The notes under the pieces were generated by a model. It was not told where the DNA came from. It worked only from the letters and a program-made list of their open reading frames with translations, and made no database searches. The translations under genes were made by a program, and so were the position numbers. This document shows, piece after piece, positions 19,139 to 26,945 of a stretch of 64,000 nucleotides of DNA (position 1 is the first letter of the stretch; each line of letters opens with the position of its first letter). The stretch spans positions 1 through 64,000 of the forward strand of contig NZ_JXJT01000002.1 of the NCBI RefSeq assembly GCF_002441885.1, given 5' to 3'. The stretch comes from Pseudolactococcus chungangensis CAU 28 = DSM 22330. Lineage in GTDB: Bacteria > Bacillota > Bacilli > Lactobacillales > Streptococcaceae.

Positions 19139-19185
19139 TCACTGATGGACAGGTATCTGTCTAGAATAATATAAGGAGAAAACAC

Positions 19186-19431
19186 ATGGCACAACAACGT
19201 CGTGGTGGCTTCAAACGCCGCAAAAAAGTTGACTTTATCGCAGCTAACAAAATCGAAAACGTTGACTACAAAGACACTGAGCTCTTGAAACGTTTCATCT
19301 CTGAACGTGGTAAAATTTTACCACGTCGCGTGACTGGTACTTCTGCTAAAAACCAACGTAAAGTTGTAACAGCAATCAAACGCGCACGTATCATGGCTTT
19401 GCTTCCATTCGTAGCAAACGATTCTGAATAA
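19186..19431 (+). CDS. rpsR: 30S ribosomal protein S18
   Basis: S18 of 81 aa, with the basic start [17 protein letters not shown] and the conserved [32 protein letters not shown]. The ribosome-binding site is AAGGAGAAA. Last gene of the operon, followed by a terminator. Confidence 0.97.
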   Translation: MAQQRRGGFKRRKKVDFIAANKIENVDYKDTELLKRFISERGKILPRRVTGTSAKNQRKVVTAIKRARIMALLPFVANDSE

Positions 19432-19443
19432 AAAATTGAAAGG

Positions 19444-19468
19444 CAAGTCTTACGAGGCTTGTTTTTTT
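19444..19468 (+). terminator. Terminator of rpsF-ssb-rpsR
   Basis: A 7-bp stem with one G-T pair (19444-19450 with 19455-19461), a TACG loop and seven T. Confidence 0.8.
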
Positions 19469-19591
19469 GTTAGTCTACGAAGATATGAGTAGACTAACAA
19501 CCAAAAATAGAAAAGTTTTTTTGTTTAGCTACGAGGTATCTGACAATCGCAATATCTGATAATTTTGTCTGAGGAGATTTTGAACATAAAA

Positions 19592-19782
19592 AACTGACAT
19601 TAAAGGTCAGTTCAGGTTGTAGACAAACCCCATTTTTAAATCAAAATGGGGTTTGTTTTGATATTTTCTAATTTAGAAATAGCTTAACCGTCGGTTTTCT
19701 AAATAAAAATTTCCGTATTTCGTAAAAATCTTAACTAGATTTTTACTTTGTCTTCAGTCTGAACTGACATTAAAGGTCAGTT
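19592..19782. repeat. Cluster of hairpins flanked by identical 21-nt palindromic repeats
   Basis: An identical 21-nt palindrome (AACTGAC and GTCAGTT arms) occurs at 19592-19612 and 19762-19782. Between them are a large CAAACCCCATTTT hairpin with a T tail near 19624-19660, a TTTCTAA/TTAGAAA palindrome, an AACCG/CGGTT palindrome and a perfect 10-bp hairpin at 19722-19746. No coding frame is present. The stretch lies between the rpsR terminator and the 3' end of the DUF960 gene. Confidence 0.7.
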
Positions 19783-19806
19783 TGTGTGTTGTGATTTGGC
19801 TGATGC

Positions 19807-20118
19807 TTACATTTCCATTGGTGTCATGATTGTTTCACGGCCCATATTATCAACGGCATGAAACAGTCGTGGCCAGTCGTTGTCAAATTCGTAATTAAAG
19901 TCAATAACCATAGACGTGTTAGGGTCATCGTCTTGTGAAAAGCGAACTGAAAGCGTCCCGTGGTTGTTCATCAATTCAAAGTTAATCGTATTTTCCAAAA
20001 TGAAAACACCTTTGAGGTTGTTGTCAATGATGTACCAAAAACTGTCGATAACTTCGCCAGGGATGGATTGAATAGTGCCGAAACTTGCATAACGGGCGAT
20101 TGTATTTGTAAAAGCCAT
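19807..20118 (-). CDS. DUF960 family protein
   Basis: A 103-aa cytosolic protein starting MAFTNTIARYASFGTIQSIP, with FWYIIDNNLKGVFILENTINFELMNNHGTLSVRFSQ. This matches, from memory, the DUF960 family of Firmicutes. Function unknown. GAGGTAA is the ribosome-binding site. It stands alone, divergent from the downstream pseudouridine synthase gene. Confidence 0.75.
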   Translation of the reverse strand: MAFTNTIARYASFGTIQSIPGEVIDSFWYIIDNNLKGVFILENTINFELMNNHGTLSVRFSQDDDPNTSMVIDFNYEFDNDWPRLFHAVDNMGRETIMTPMEM

Positions 20119-20320
20119 AGGTTTACCTCGCTTTTTCTATCCCAAATAGGTATAATATAATCATTCCGACTAATAAAGCAAATACTTCAAATGATTTCTC
20201 GCCACTTCGTCGTTGAAAAATAGTTTAAAAGCCTCATTCGCTTTATTACCCAACTGAGTATACGTTTATAACTAAATTATATTTTAAAAGTCAAAAAAGG
20301 TCAAGAAATAGGAATTCAAA

Positions 20321-21034
20321 ATGCGAATAGATGATGTTTTAATCCAATATGGTGCTGTCAAAAAATCCGACATCAAAAGAGTCCTACGTGAGAACCGTGT
20401 ATCAGTTAACAATCAGCTCATAACAGCGCGCAATGAACAGGTCGATAGTAGTATCCATCACCTTACGCTAGATGGTCGTCAAATCAACTTTCCGCCTCAC
20501 CGATATTTCATGGTTAACAAAGCCATGCGCACCCTCTCAGCCAATAAGGATGCTGAACTACCAGTCGTTTTCGACGCTTTTCCAGATACTATCGACAAAG
20601 CAGGTCTCTACATCATCGGTCGTCTCGATTTTCTATCTCAAGGTCTGCTTCTCATCACCGACAACGGCAAACTTGGGCGCAATTTGATCAAACCTGAAGC
20701 CCACGTTGAAAAAGTCTATCAAGTAGAGGTGAAAGAGCCTCTAGAATCTGACGACGTGAGAAAATTCAGAGCAGGTCTAGTGATAGATGGTGATGTGTCA
20801 TTAGCCCCTGCTCAATTAGTAATCCTTTCAGACCATACCGCCATTGTCAGCATTAGCGAGGGAAAAAACCGTCAGATTCGCAAAATGTTTTTGAGTGTTG
20901 GAAAACTCGTGACCAAACTGGTGAGAACTCAAATCGGACCAATACAGTTAGACGATAGCTTGAAACCAGGTGATTATCGTGCGCTGACAAAATCCGAAAT
21001 CCTGAGTCTAGCGCCTTATTTTAAAGCAAATTAA
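20321..21034 (+). CDS. RsuA-family 16S rRNA pseudouridine synthase
   Basis: A 237-aa protein with an N-terminal S4-like RNA-binding segment (MRIDDVLIQYGAVKKSDIKRVL, VSVNNQLI) and the RsuA/RluB/E/F catalytic core. It carries GRLDFLSQGLLLITDNG with the catalytic Asp near residue 105 and GKNRQIRKMF near residue 190. It converts a uridine in rRNA to pseudouridine; the exact position is not deducible. AGGA lies 8 nt before ATG 20321. It is convergent with recX across a shared terminator. Confidence 0.9.
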   Translation: MRIDDVLIQYGAVKKSDIKRVLRENRVSVNNQLITARNEQVDSSIHHLTLDGRQINFPPHRYFMVNKAMRTLSANKDAELPVVFDAFPDTIDKAGLYIIGRLDFLSQGLLLITDNGKLGRNLIKPEAHVEKVYQVEVKEPLESDDVRKFRAGLVIDGDVSLAPAQLVILSDHTAIVSISEGKNRQIRKMFLSVGKLVTKLVRTQIGPIQLDDSLKPGDYRALTKSEILSLAPYFKAN

Positions 21035-21057
21035 AAAGCTCAAAAACTGAGCTTTTT
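21035..21057. terminator. Shared terminator between convergent genes
   Basis: An 8-bp stem (21035-21042 with 21048-21055) with A and T runs, between the pseudouridine synthase gene and recX. Confidence 0.85.
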
Positions 21058-21062
21058 TTGAT

Positions 21063-21857
21063 TTAAAAATCAATTTCGCGTAACTCACGATTAATGACGT
21101 CAAAGTCAAAACCTTTTCTGACAAGGGCGTTGCTGACACGTTGTTTGAGGTCATAGCCGTCATATTTTCGACTGTATTTGCGCATGATTTTGTCTAATTC
21201 TTTTTGCAAGAGTTCTGATTCATTGTCTTCATCGGATTCGAGCTCTAAATTATCAATGGCAATTTTACTAATATCGTAAGAAAAGCCTTTACTTGTCAGA
21301 TTCGTTGCAATCTTCATTTTTAAGGCCTTGAGTGGCAGGCGACTATACTTGCTCATGACTAATTTTTCAGCCAGATGCGTTGCGATATCAACTTGTGCAT
21401 CATAGTCATAAAGGAGTTCTAATTTTTCAAGTGCCAAAGATTTATCAATACCTTTATTGACCAATTTTTGTTGAATTTGATAAGGGCCAGCTGATTTACC
21501 TAAGACTTTGCCACGAACGAAGGACTCAGTGTAGGCATTATCGTCAATAAAATGTGATGCCTCAAGCGCATCAATGATTTTAGCGATTTGCACATTTGGA
21601 ATCTCGTGGTCAATCAAGTAATAAATGACTTCCTTTTTAGTCCGTTGCTTGAAAGAAATATAATAGAGCCCCAGATTTTTTCCCCTAGAAAAATCAGCGA
21701 ATTCAGCAATTTTCTCAATCTCAGTATCTTCAAACACAGCACCTTTTGACAAAAAGAACCGAACAATCGTATCCTCAGTCACATAAATCGTGCGCTCATC
21801 ATCAAAAACGACCTTATATAAACGTTTTTTCTTCTCAAGTGAAATAATTTTAGGCAT
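21063..21857 (-). CDS. recX: RecA regulatory protein RecX
   Basis: RecX limits RecA filaments. The 264-aa protein has the long Firmicutes form with three-helix repeats: GLYYISFKQRTKKEVIYYLIDHEIP, then FIDDNAYTESFVRGKVLGKSAGPYQIQQKL near residue 105, and a last repeat YDGYDLKQRVSNALVRKGFDFDVI. On the minus strand a TATAAT (21868-21863) lies 5 nt before the ATG and there is no Shine-Dalgarno, so the mRNA should be leaderless. In related genomes recX and rlmD are divergent neighbours; here 2.7 kb separate them. Confidence 0.93.
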   Translation of the reverse strand: MPKIISLEKKKRLYKVVFDDERTIYVTEDTIVRFFLSKGAVFEDTEIEKIAEFADFSRGKNLGLYYISFKQRTKKEVIYYLIDHEIPNVQIAKIIDALEASHFIDDNAYTESFVRGKVLGKSAGPYQIQQKLVNKGIDKSLALEKLELLYDYDAQVDIATHLAEKLVMSKYSRLPLKALKMKIATNLTSKGFSYDISKIAIDNLELESDEDNESELLQKELDKIMRKYSRKYDGYDLKQRVSNALVRKGFDFDVINRELREIDF

Positions 21858-21862
21858 ACTTT

Positions 21863-21868
21863 ATTATA
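21863..21868 (-). promoter_or_regulatory. -10 box of recX, predicts a leaderless mRNA
   Basis: A perfect TATAAT on the minus strand ends 5 nt before the recX ATG. The -35 is not obvious. Confidence 0.55.
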
Positions 21869-22000
21869 CGTAAAAAAGAGATAAAATGGTTGAAAACAAT
21901 CTATATTTAAGTTAATCGTAGGATATTCTAAAGAATAATGAAATGGTTAGTTGTTTTCTTGTTTTTATATACTACTGAATTCAATAGCTAGGAAAGAAAA

Positions 22001-22112
22001 ATGGCAAAAACAGCGATAGAAATACATCGGGAGTCCGTGGTTCAGCTGCGCTTCTAGCAGGGATTAATTCATATGTATTTAAACCATGTTACTTGAAAAT
22101 CATCAGGAAGTG
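22001..22112 (+). pseudogene. Decayed short peptide gene with a 5' end copied from the rgg-type gene
   Basis: The leader and first codons (ribosome-binding site, then MAKTAIEI) nearly repeat the start region of the regulator at 22457 (MSKNAVEM) and its upstream TGAATTTAATAG block. The ATG frame stops after 18 codons. In another frame the stretch reads GSAALLAGINSYVFKPCYLK and ends in TGA at 22110-22112, directly before the next small gene. It may be a fusion of a duplicated regulator start with the tail of a small secreted or bacteriocin-like peptide. That reading is speculative. Confidence 0.4.
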
Positions 22113-22113
22113 A

Positions 22114-22278
22114 ATGCAAATAATGTTAGATAATATTTTATTTGTCCTGCAAGTAGCTGCGGGAATTGCCATGATTTATCATGGTTTATCTAATCGGATA
22201 GAAGATTATGATAGAAAGATATTTAAAAATCCTAGATTGTGGTATATAGTTGGTGGCATAGTGCTACTTATCCTATAA
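22114..22278 (+). CDS. Small two-helix membrane protein, immunity-like
   Basis: 54 codons from ATG 22114 (or 51 from ATG 22123). There are two hydrophobic helices (ILFVLQVAAGIAMIYHGL and WYIVGGIVLLIL) around a charged loop RIEDYDRKIFKNPR. AGGAAG is close upstream, and a terminator follows at 22321. Size and shape match small immunity proteins of bacteriocin loci, but no family was recognised. It lies in the accessory patch between recX and rlmD. Confidence 0.55.
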   Translation: MQIMLDNILFVLQVAAGIAMIYHGLSNRIEDYDRKIFKNPRLWYIVGGIVLLIL

Positions 22279-22320
22279 CTTAAATTAATATTTGACTAAA
22301 AATTATTCCAAAAAGAAACG

Positions 22321-22348
22321 GACAGATTTATTTCTGTCTGTTTTTTTT
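22321..22348 (+). terminator. Terminator after the small membrane protein gene
   Basis: A GACAGA/TCTGTC stem (22321-22326 with 22333-22338) is followed by eight T. Confidence 0.8.
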
Positions 22349-22456
22349 ATTGTATATTTTGAAAATTAATAATATTATAATAAATCAGTATAATGGAAAT
22401 AGAAAATTATTTGTTTATTTTTGTATAAAACTGAATTTAATAGATAGGAAGGAAAA

Positions 22457-23324
22457 ATGTCAAAAAACGCGGTAGAAATGCAAGAAATTGGAACATATTA
22501 CAAGCAAGTGCGAGAAGAAAGGGGATACACGCTTTCTGATGTTGCGATGTCTAGTGATTATCTGGATAAATCACAGTTATCTCGTTTTGAAAGTTGTGAA
22601 AATATGTTATCGGCTGACAGATTTTTAGCAGCGATCAATGGGCTTAATATGACACCGAGTGAATTTTTTGCTTTAAAGTCGAATGAACCAAGTCAATATC
22701 ACATTTTTGCAACAAAAATGATGAAGTATGTTATGAAAAAGGAGGTGCAGGGGCTAAAATCTTTGATAAAACCTAAAGCTAGAATGAAGATGGATAAAAT
22801 TTTCAATATTTTAGCTAAATCAGCCATACTTGATATATCTCAAGAGAATTTGATAACAACTACTGAGAAAAAATTTCTCGAAAATTATTTGTTGAACATA
22901 CCACAATGGACATTTTTTGAAGTCAATATTTTTGGTATGTGTTTAGAGATTTTAGATGAAGATGAAGTCTATGATTTAGGACAAGATATGTTAGCAAGTA
23001 ATGAATTAACTCAAATCATTGCTTTTAATGGAGAGATTGTTAAAAAGACAGCGATAAATCTCTATGTTTATCTGATTTCTAAAGGTTGGTACAGACGGGC
23101 TGAGAAGATAGAAAAAGAATTTGACACGTTACTAACAGACTGGAATATAGAGGAAAAGATTTCTCTGCATATCTTTAAGACATTTTAAAAATTTTTTTGC
23201 AGTACAGACAAGAAAAAAGCACTGAACTGTTGGAAGAAGTTCAATACGATATTGAGATTTTTAAAAAATAGGTGCAATTGGCATTGCTAATCAATTTGAA
23301 ATGGATATTGAAAGATATCGCTGA
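22457..23324 (+). pseudogene. Rgg/GadR/MutR-type transcriptional regulator, C-terminus frameshifted
   Basis: The open part (22457-23188, 243 aa) has an N-terminal XRE helix-turn-helix (YYKQVREERGYTLSDVAM, LSRFESCENMLSADRFLAAI) and the helical repeat domain typical of Rgg regulators, which bind short peptide pheromones. After the TAA in an A/T run at 23186, another frame continues LQYRQEKSTELLEEVQYDIEIF. A further shift in the A run near 23268 continues GAIGIANQFEMDIERYR to TGA at 23324. The sum, about 288 codons, is the normal Rgg length, so two frameshifts have removed the C-terminal end. It may still bind DNA. No SHP-like pheromone gene was recognised beside it. Confidence 0.75.
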
Positions 23325-23415
23325 TCAATTCAGGGTATTAAGTAATTAGGGAAGTATGATCTACTCAGGAAAATGTAATATAATTTTCTCTTGTTATTTT
23401 ACTTATCTTGATTAT

Positions 23416-23507
23416 GTCACTAAAGAATTTATATTTTAGTAAAGTTGTGAATTCGCAACACTTCAGTTTCAAGCGTTGCAGATTCACAACTTTTAAATTT
23501 TGGTGAC
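23416..23507. repeat. 92-bp interrupted palindrome upstream of the secreted protein gene
   Basis: Inner arms of 19 nt pair almost perfectly (AAAGTTGTGAAT-CGCAAC at 23441-23459 with 23475-23493, one mismatch) around a 15-nt loop. Outer arms GTCAC and GTGAC extend the symmetry to 23416-23507. A consensus -35 TTGACA starts 2 bp beyond the right end at 23509. It could be a large operator, a transcript hairpin or a MITE-like insertion. Confidence 0.7.
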
Positions 23508-23508
23508 T

Positions 23509-23578
23509 TTGACATGATAGAATTATTTTATAAATTAGTTCGACCGATTTACATGAAAAATAGGCTAGTATAAACTAG
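23509..23578 (+). promoter_or_regulatory. Promoter region of the secreted protein gene
   Basis: A consensus TTGACA (23509-23514) has a weak TAAATT 16 bp on. A second possible -10 TATAAA (23569-23574) lies inside a small palindrome CTAGT-ATAA-ACTAG (23565-23578) with no good -35. Such weak elements suggest an activated or repressed promoter. Confidence 0.4.
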
Positions 23579-23612
23579 TTGAAGACTTTAAAAATAAAAA
23601 TGGAGAAATATT

Positions 23613-24137
23613 ATGAACAAAATTAAACTTTTATCGTTATCTGCTATTGCTCTAACCACATTTAGTGTAACTGTCCCAAGTCTTGTAGCTGTAACGAAAG
23701 CTGATACAATTAATCAGGTTCAGACTAACATTGAAAAGTCTGAGGAAGTGTTAACAGCTAAAGAAAAGCAAGAACTGTCCGAGTTTAAAGCGACAACAGG
23801 TTTATCACCAGAAAAAATTAGAGAAATTGAAAACGTAGATACAAGTAGGATTTATCTTGAAAATGGCAAAACTTACATAGATGGTGTCGAACAAAAAGAT
23901 TTACAACGTGGAAAATTAAGTTGGGCAGTTAAAGCTATTAGATCAGCCTACAAAAAATTACCAAATAGTGTCAAAAACTATATAGCTGGTTATATTGGAC
24001 TTGAAAGCTTTCTAAATATTCTTGATGGCTATACTGGGGCTGTGACAGATGGTATTAAATGGGCATTGGAACAAGCAGGTATGCCAAGTTGGATGGCTGA
24101 TTTCTGTGCTAAAACCATCACAACATTCATTTTGTAA
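23613..24137 (+). CDS. Sec-secreted protein with a bacteriocin-like C-terminal region
   Basis: 174 aa. A clear signal peptide (MNKIKLLSLSAIALTTFSV, likely cut after VTKADT) is followed by a charged middle part to about residue 100 (EKQELSEFKATTGLSPEKI; YLENGKTYIDGVEQ). The last 70 residues are different: cationic then amphipathic and aromatic, with WAVKAIRSAYKKLPNSVK, YTGAVTDGIKWALEQAGMP and TKTITTFIL-like hydrophobic ending. A pro-region plus a membrane-active C-terminal peptide is a plausible reading. A GGAG ribosome-binding site precedes ATG 23613. A 55-aa membrane protein follows 5 nt after its stop. I recall similar uncharacterised secreted proteins in streptococci but cannot name the family. 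Confidence 0.7.
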   Translation: MNKIKLLSLSAIALTTFSVTVPSLVAVTKADTINQVQTNIEKSEEVLTAKEKQELSEFKATTGLSPEKIREIENVDTSRIYLENGKTYIDGVEQKDLQRGKLSWAVKAIRSAYKKLPNSVKNYIAGYIGLESFLNILDGYTGAVTDGIKWALEQAGMPSWMADFCAKTITTFIL

Positions 24138-24142
24138 GTAGG

Positions 24143-24310
24143 ATGAAAAAACGAATTTCTCCTAAAAAATTTTCAATTTTAATATTTATCTTTGCGGTCA
24201 TTACTAGCAAAGTCATTAGTAAAATTTTGTTTCAAGGTTGGATAGCACAGGTAGTCGGGTGGAGTTTATTAGTTGTGATTTTAATGTTGATTTATTCAAA
24301 AAAATTCTGA
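24143..24310 (+). CDS. Small two-helix membrane protein, candidate immunity protein
   Basis: 55 aa, too short for usual length cut-offs. A basic N-terminus (MKKRISPKKF), a hydrophobic helix SILIFIFAVITSKVISKILF, a short loop and a second helix WIAQVVGWSLLVVILMLIY, then KKF. It starts 5 nt after the stop of the secreted protein gene and shares its transcript up to the terminator at 24362. This pairing, secreted amphipathic protein followed by a tiny basic membrane protein, is the usual toxin-immunity order of bacteriocin operons. The role is inferred from context only. Confidence 0.6.
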   Translation: MKKRISPKKFSILIFIFAVITSKVISKILFQGWIAQVVGWSLLVVILMLIYSKKF

Positions 24311-24361
24311 GTAATACTCGTGAATGTTAAAGAAACAATTTGTATTAGGGAAAAAAATATC

Positions 24362-24394
24362 AAACAGTCCATATGCAGTTTGGACTGTTTTTGT
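24362..24394 (+). terminator. Terminator of the secreted protein operon
   Basis: A 10-bp stem (24362-24371 with 24381-24390), a 9-nt loop and a T run. Confidence 0.88.
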
Positions 24395-24529
24395 TATTTA
24401 TTTCGCTTAATATTTTGTCTTATTCTTGTGAGACTAAAGAAATGATAAAATCAAAGCTTTGTAACCATAAGAGTTTACCTCTATTCATAACTTATCGTTA
24501 AGAATAACAGTTTAAAATCTAAAAGAAAA

Positions 24530-24538
24530 TGGTAAAAT
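24530..24538 (+). promoter_or_regulatory. Extended -10 of rlmD, predicts a leaderless mRNA
   Basis: TGG-TAAAAT (24530-24538) ends 6 nt before the rlmD ATG at 24545, which is the expected +1. No Shine-Dalgarno is present. Confidence 0.6.
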
Positions 24539-24544
24539 AGAGTC

Positions 24545-25882
24545 ATGACTCTTAAAATAAAGCAAAAAATTCCACTCAAAATCAAAAAAATTGGTATCAA
24601 TGGCGAGGGCGTTGGTAATTTTAAGGGGACGACGGTTTTCGTGCCGGGTGCGCTCAAGGGAGAGGATTTATATGCAGAAATTACACAGGTTGAGCGTAAT
24701 TTTGCCATAGCAAAAGTGCTCAAACTCAATAAAAAATCACCCCACCGCGTGGTGCCGATGTGCGATATTTATAAGCAGTGCGGAGGCTGTCAGATTATGC
24801 ATTTGGCTTATCCGCAACAGTTACTTTTTAAGCAAGATGTGCTGAGACAGGCGCTACAAAAGTTTAAACCAGAAGGTTATGAAACTTACGAAGTCCGTAA
24901 GACGATAGGGATGAAAAAACCTGAGCACTATCGGGCTAAGTTGCAATTTCAAACGCGTTTTTTAGGCGAGAAAGTCCGAGCAGGACTTTTCGCAGAGAAT
25001 TCGCATCAATTAGTTGAAATTAAAAACTGTCTGGTTCAAGATGAAACAACACAAGCGATTATCAATGAAGTGACTGACTTACTGACTTTTCATCGAATAC
25101 CAATCTATAATGAAAGAAAGTTCGATGGCATTCGGACAGTCATGGTCCGTCGGGCTAATCATACTGGGGAAGTTCAACTTATTTTCATTTCGTCGACTTC
25201 GGTCGAGTTGACGCGCACGATTGCGAGTTTGACGGAGAAATTTCCTGAGATTAAAACGATTGCTTTGAACATTAATCGTAAGAAGTCGTCTGAGATTTAT
25301 GGCGATGAGACTGAGATTCTTTGGGGGGAGCGTGCGATTTTAGAAGGCGTGCTTGATTATACCTTTGAACTCAGCCCGCGTGCCTTTTATCAACTCAATC
25401 CTGAACAAACTAATGTCCTTTACCGCGAGGCGGTAAAGGCGATGGATGCGAGTGCTGACGATGATTTAATAGATGCCTATTCTGGGACTGGCACCATTGG
25501 GCGTGCCTTTGTTGGTAAGGTCCGGAGTATTCGAGGTATGGATGTGATTGCGGCATCGATAGAGGACGCTAAGGTCAATGTGCCGGATGGAATTTATGAA
25601 GTAGGGACGGCTGAAACGGTGGTGCCTAAGTGGGTGGCTGAAGGATTTAGAGCGACCGCCTTGATCGTTGATCCGCCTCGGACGGGGCTGGACGACAAGT
25701 TGCTGGACACGATTATTGCGACGCAGCCTGAAAAAATGGTTTATGTGTCCTGTAATGTGTCGACTTTGGCGCGTGATTTGGTTAAGTTGGCGTCGGTCTA
25801 TGAGGTTAAATATATCCAGTCGGTCGATATGTTCCCGCACACGGCGCGGACGGAGGCAGTTGTGAAGTTGGTGCGCAAATGA
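24545..25882 (+). CDS. rlmD: 23S rRNA (uracil-C5)-methyltransferase, RlmD/RumA family
   Basis: A 445-aa SAM-dependent m5U methyltransferase acting on 23S rRNA. An N-terminal TRAM domain ([23 protein letters not shown]) is followed by Fe-S ligand cysteines [14 protein letters not shown]. The catalytic core follows, with [12 protein letters not shown] (SAM motif), [11 protein letters not shown] and the nucleophile in [13 protein letters not shown]. The ATG lies on the predicted +1. The stop overlaps the following acetyltransferase ATG by 4 nt. RlmCD of some Firmicutes modifies two sites, so the exact target is uncertain. Confidence 0.92.
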   Translation: MTLKIKQKIPLKIKKIGINGEGVGNFKGTTVFVPGALKGEDLYAEITQVERNFAIAKVLKLNKKSPHRVVPMCDIYKQCGGCQIMHLAYPQQLLFKQDVLRQALQKFKPEGYETYEVRKTIGMKKPEHYRAKLQFQTRFLGEKVRAGLFAENSHQLVEIKNCLVQDETTQAIINEVTDLLTFHRIPIYNERKFDGIRTVMVRRANHTGEVQLIFISSTSVELTRTIASLTEKFPEIKTIALNINRKKSSEIYGDETEILWGERAILEGVLDYTFELSPRAFYQLNPEQTNVLYREAVKAMDASADDDLIDAYSGTGTIGRAFVGKVRSIRGMDVIAASIEDAKVNVPDGIYEVGTAETVVPKWVAEGFRATALIVDPPRTGLDDKLLDTIIATQPEKMVYVSCNVSTLARDLVKLASVYEVKYIQSVDMFPHTARTEAVVKLVRK

Positions 25883-26376
25883 TTGAAAAAGCAAGGCTAG
25901 AGGAAATATCAGAAATTGTGGCAGTGATTGAGAGTGCGCGTGCATTTTTGAAGGTACAAGGGATTGACCAGTGGCAGAAAAGCGCCTATCCTGCTATGGC
26001 AGATATTAGGACGGACATTAAGAATGATGTGGCCTATGTTCTGAAGGTTGATGGTAAGATCGCAGCTTATGCGGCCGTGATGACGGGGTTCGATCCCGCT
26101 TATAATATGATTCAAGGCGCGTGGCGTAACGATAAGCACGACTATGTGACTGTTCATCGTATTGCGGTATCAACGGCATTTCGCGGTCAGGCTCTGGGAC
26201 AGCGATTTTTGACCTCAGTTTTTGAGACGTTCAGTACTTATCAAGACTTTCGTGTCGATACGCATCCAGATAATCAGATCATGCAGCATATTTTGACCAA
26301 ACTTGGCTTTGAAAAATGCGGTGTGGTGATGTTTGAAGGTGCCCGTTGGGCCTATCAGAAAGTGCTAGAAGATTGA
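25879..26376 (+). CDS. GNAT family N-acetyltransferase
   Basis: A 165-aa GNAT protein. The acetyl-CoA-binding motif A region is [25 protein letters not shown] near residue 95, and the C-terminal part [13 protein letters not shown]...RWAYQKVL is typical. The substrate is unknown. It overlaps the rlmD stop (ATGA) and is co-transcribed with it. Confidence 0.87.
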   Translation: MIEKARLEEISEIVAVIESARAFLKVQGIDQWQKSAYPAMADIRTDIKNDVAYVLKVDGKIAAYAAVMTGFDPAYNMIQGAWRNDKHDYVTVHRIAVSTAFRGQALGQRFLTSVFETFSTYQDFRVDTHPDNQIMQHILTKLGFEKCGVVMFEGARWAYQKVLED

Positions 26377-26422
26377 TGCTCAGGATTGATGAGAGAAAAG
26401 AATAGATGAAGGAGTGTTAGAT

Positions 26423-26677
26423 ATGACATATGAACAAGAATTTATGCAAGAATTTGAAGCTTGGGTAGCGACACAAATCATGGTCAATGAGATGGCCATG
26501 ACCCAAAGCCAAGAGGTTGCGGATGAAACAGATGATGAACGCGCTAAAGATGCTATTATTCGTTACGAAAGCCGGTTGGATGCCTATCAATTTTTGCTAG
26601 GCAAATTTGAAAACTATAAAGCAGGCAAAGGATTCCATGATTTACCTGATGGTTTGTTTGATCAAGTTAATTATTGA
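26423..26677 (+). CDS. DUF1912 family protein
   Basis: An 84-aa acidic helical protein, MTYEQEFMQEFEAWVATQIM, with the conserved end LDAYQFLLGKFENYKAGKGFHDLPDGLF. This matches, from memory, the DUF1912 family of Streptococcaceae. The GTG at 26414 is inside the GAAGGAG ribosome-binding site, so ATG 26423 is chosen. Function unknown. Confidence 0.8.
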   Translation: MTYEQEFMQEFEAWVATQIMVNEMAMTQSQEVADETDDERAKDAIIRYESRLDAYQFLLGKFENYKAGKGFHDLPDGLFDQVNY

Positions 26678-26709
26678 TTGTCCAAAATAAAAAACTTTTT
26701 TAAAAACTC

Positions 26710-26738
26710 TTGACGATTGATAGCTACTTTGATATACT
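26710..26738 (+). promoter_or_regulatory. Promoter of the tRNA-Leu gene
   Basis: TTGACG (26710-26715), a 17-bp spacer and TATACT (26733-26738) lie 16 bp before the mature tRNA. Confidence 0.8.
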
Positions 26739-26754
26739 AATAAAGTACTGTTTC

Positions 26755-26840
26755 GCGGAGATGGCGGAATTGGCAGACGCGCAGGATTAAGGATCCTGTG
26801 ACCTACTTTGGTCGTGAGGGTTCAAGTCCCTTTCTCCGCA
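26755..26840 (+). tRNA. tRNA-Leu, anticodon AAG
   Basis: An 86-nt class II tRNA. Acceptor stem GCGGAGA/TCTCCGC with discriminator A; D arm with GG in the loop; anticodon stem CAGGA/TCCTG with loop TTAAGGA, which places AAG at positions 34-36. A long variable arm follows, then the T arm AGGGTTCAAGTCCCT. It reads CUU and, after A34 to inosine editing, further CUN codons. CCA is not encoded. Own promoter and terminator. Confidence 0.95.
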
Positions 26841-26847
26841 CTAATTA

Positions 26848-26874
26848 CCGAGCCTAGCGCTCGGTTTTTTTTTT
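26848..26874 (+). terminator. Terminator of tRNA-Leu
   Basis: A CCGAGC/GCTCGG stem (26848-26853 with 26859-26864) is followed by ten T. Confidence 0.92.
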
Positions 26875-26908
26875 GTCCTTTTCATATATTTTCTTTTAAA
26901 TAGACATC

Positions 26909-26933
26909 AAAAAACACCAAGAATATCCTGGTG
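26909..26933 (-). terminator. Terminator of the MFS operon
   Basis: A stem of 8 bp with one mismatch (26915-26922 with 26926-26933); the A run at 26909-26914 is the T tail on the minus strand. Confidence 0.75.
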
Positions 26934-26945
26934 CGTGATGTTTGT

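Noticed and set aside
23341-23440. Short hydrophobic pheromone (SHP) gene beside the Rgg-like gene
   Set aside because: The only short frame with a plausible start (27 codons near 23356) lacks the SHP-type hydrophobic C-terminus; none was found on the other strand.
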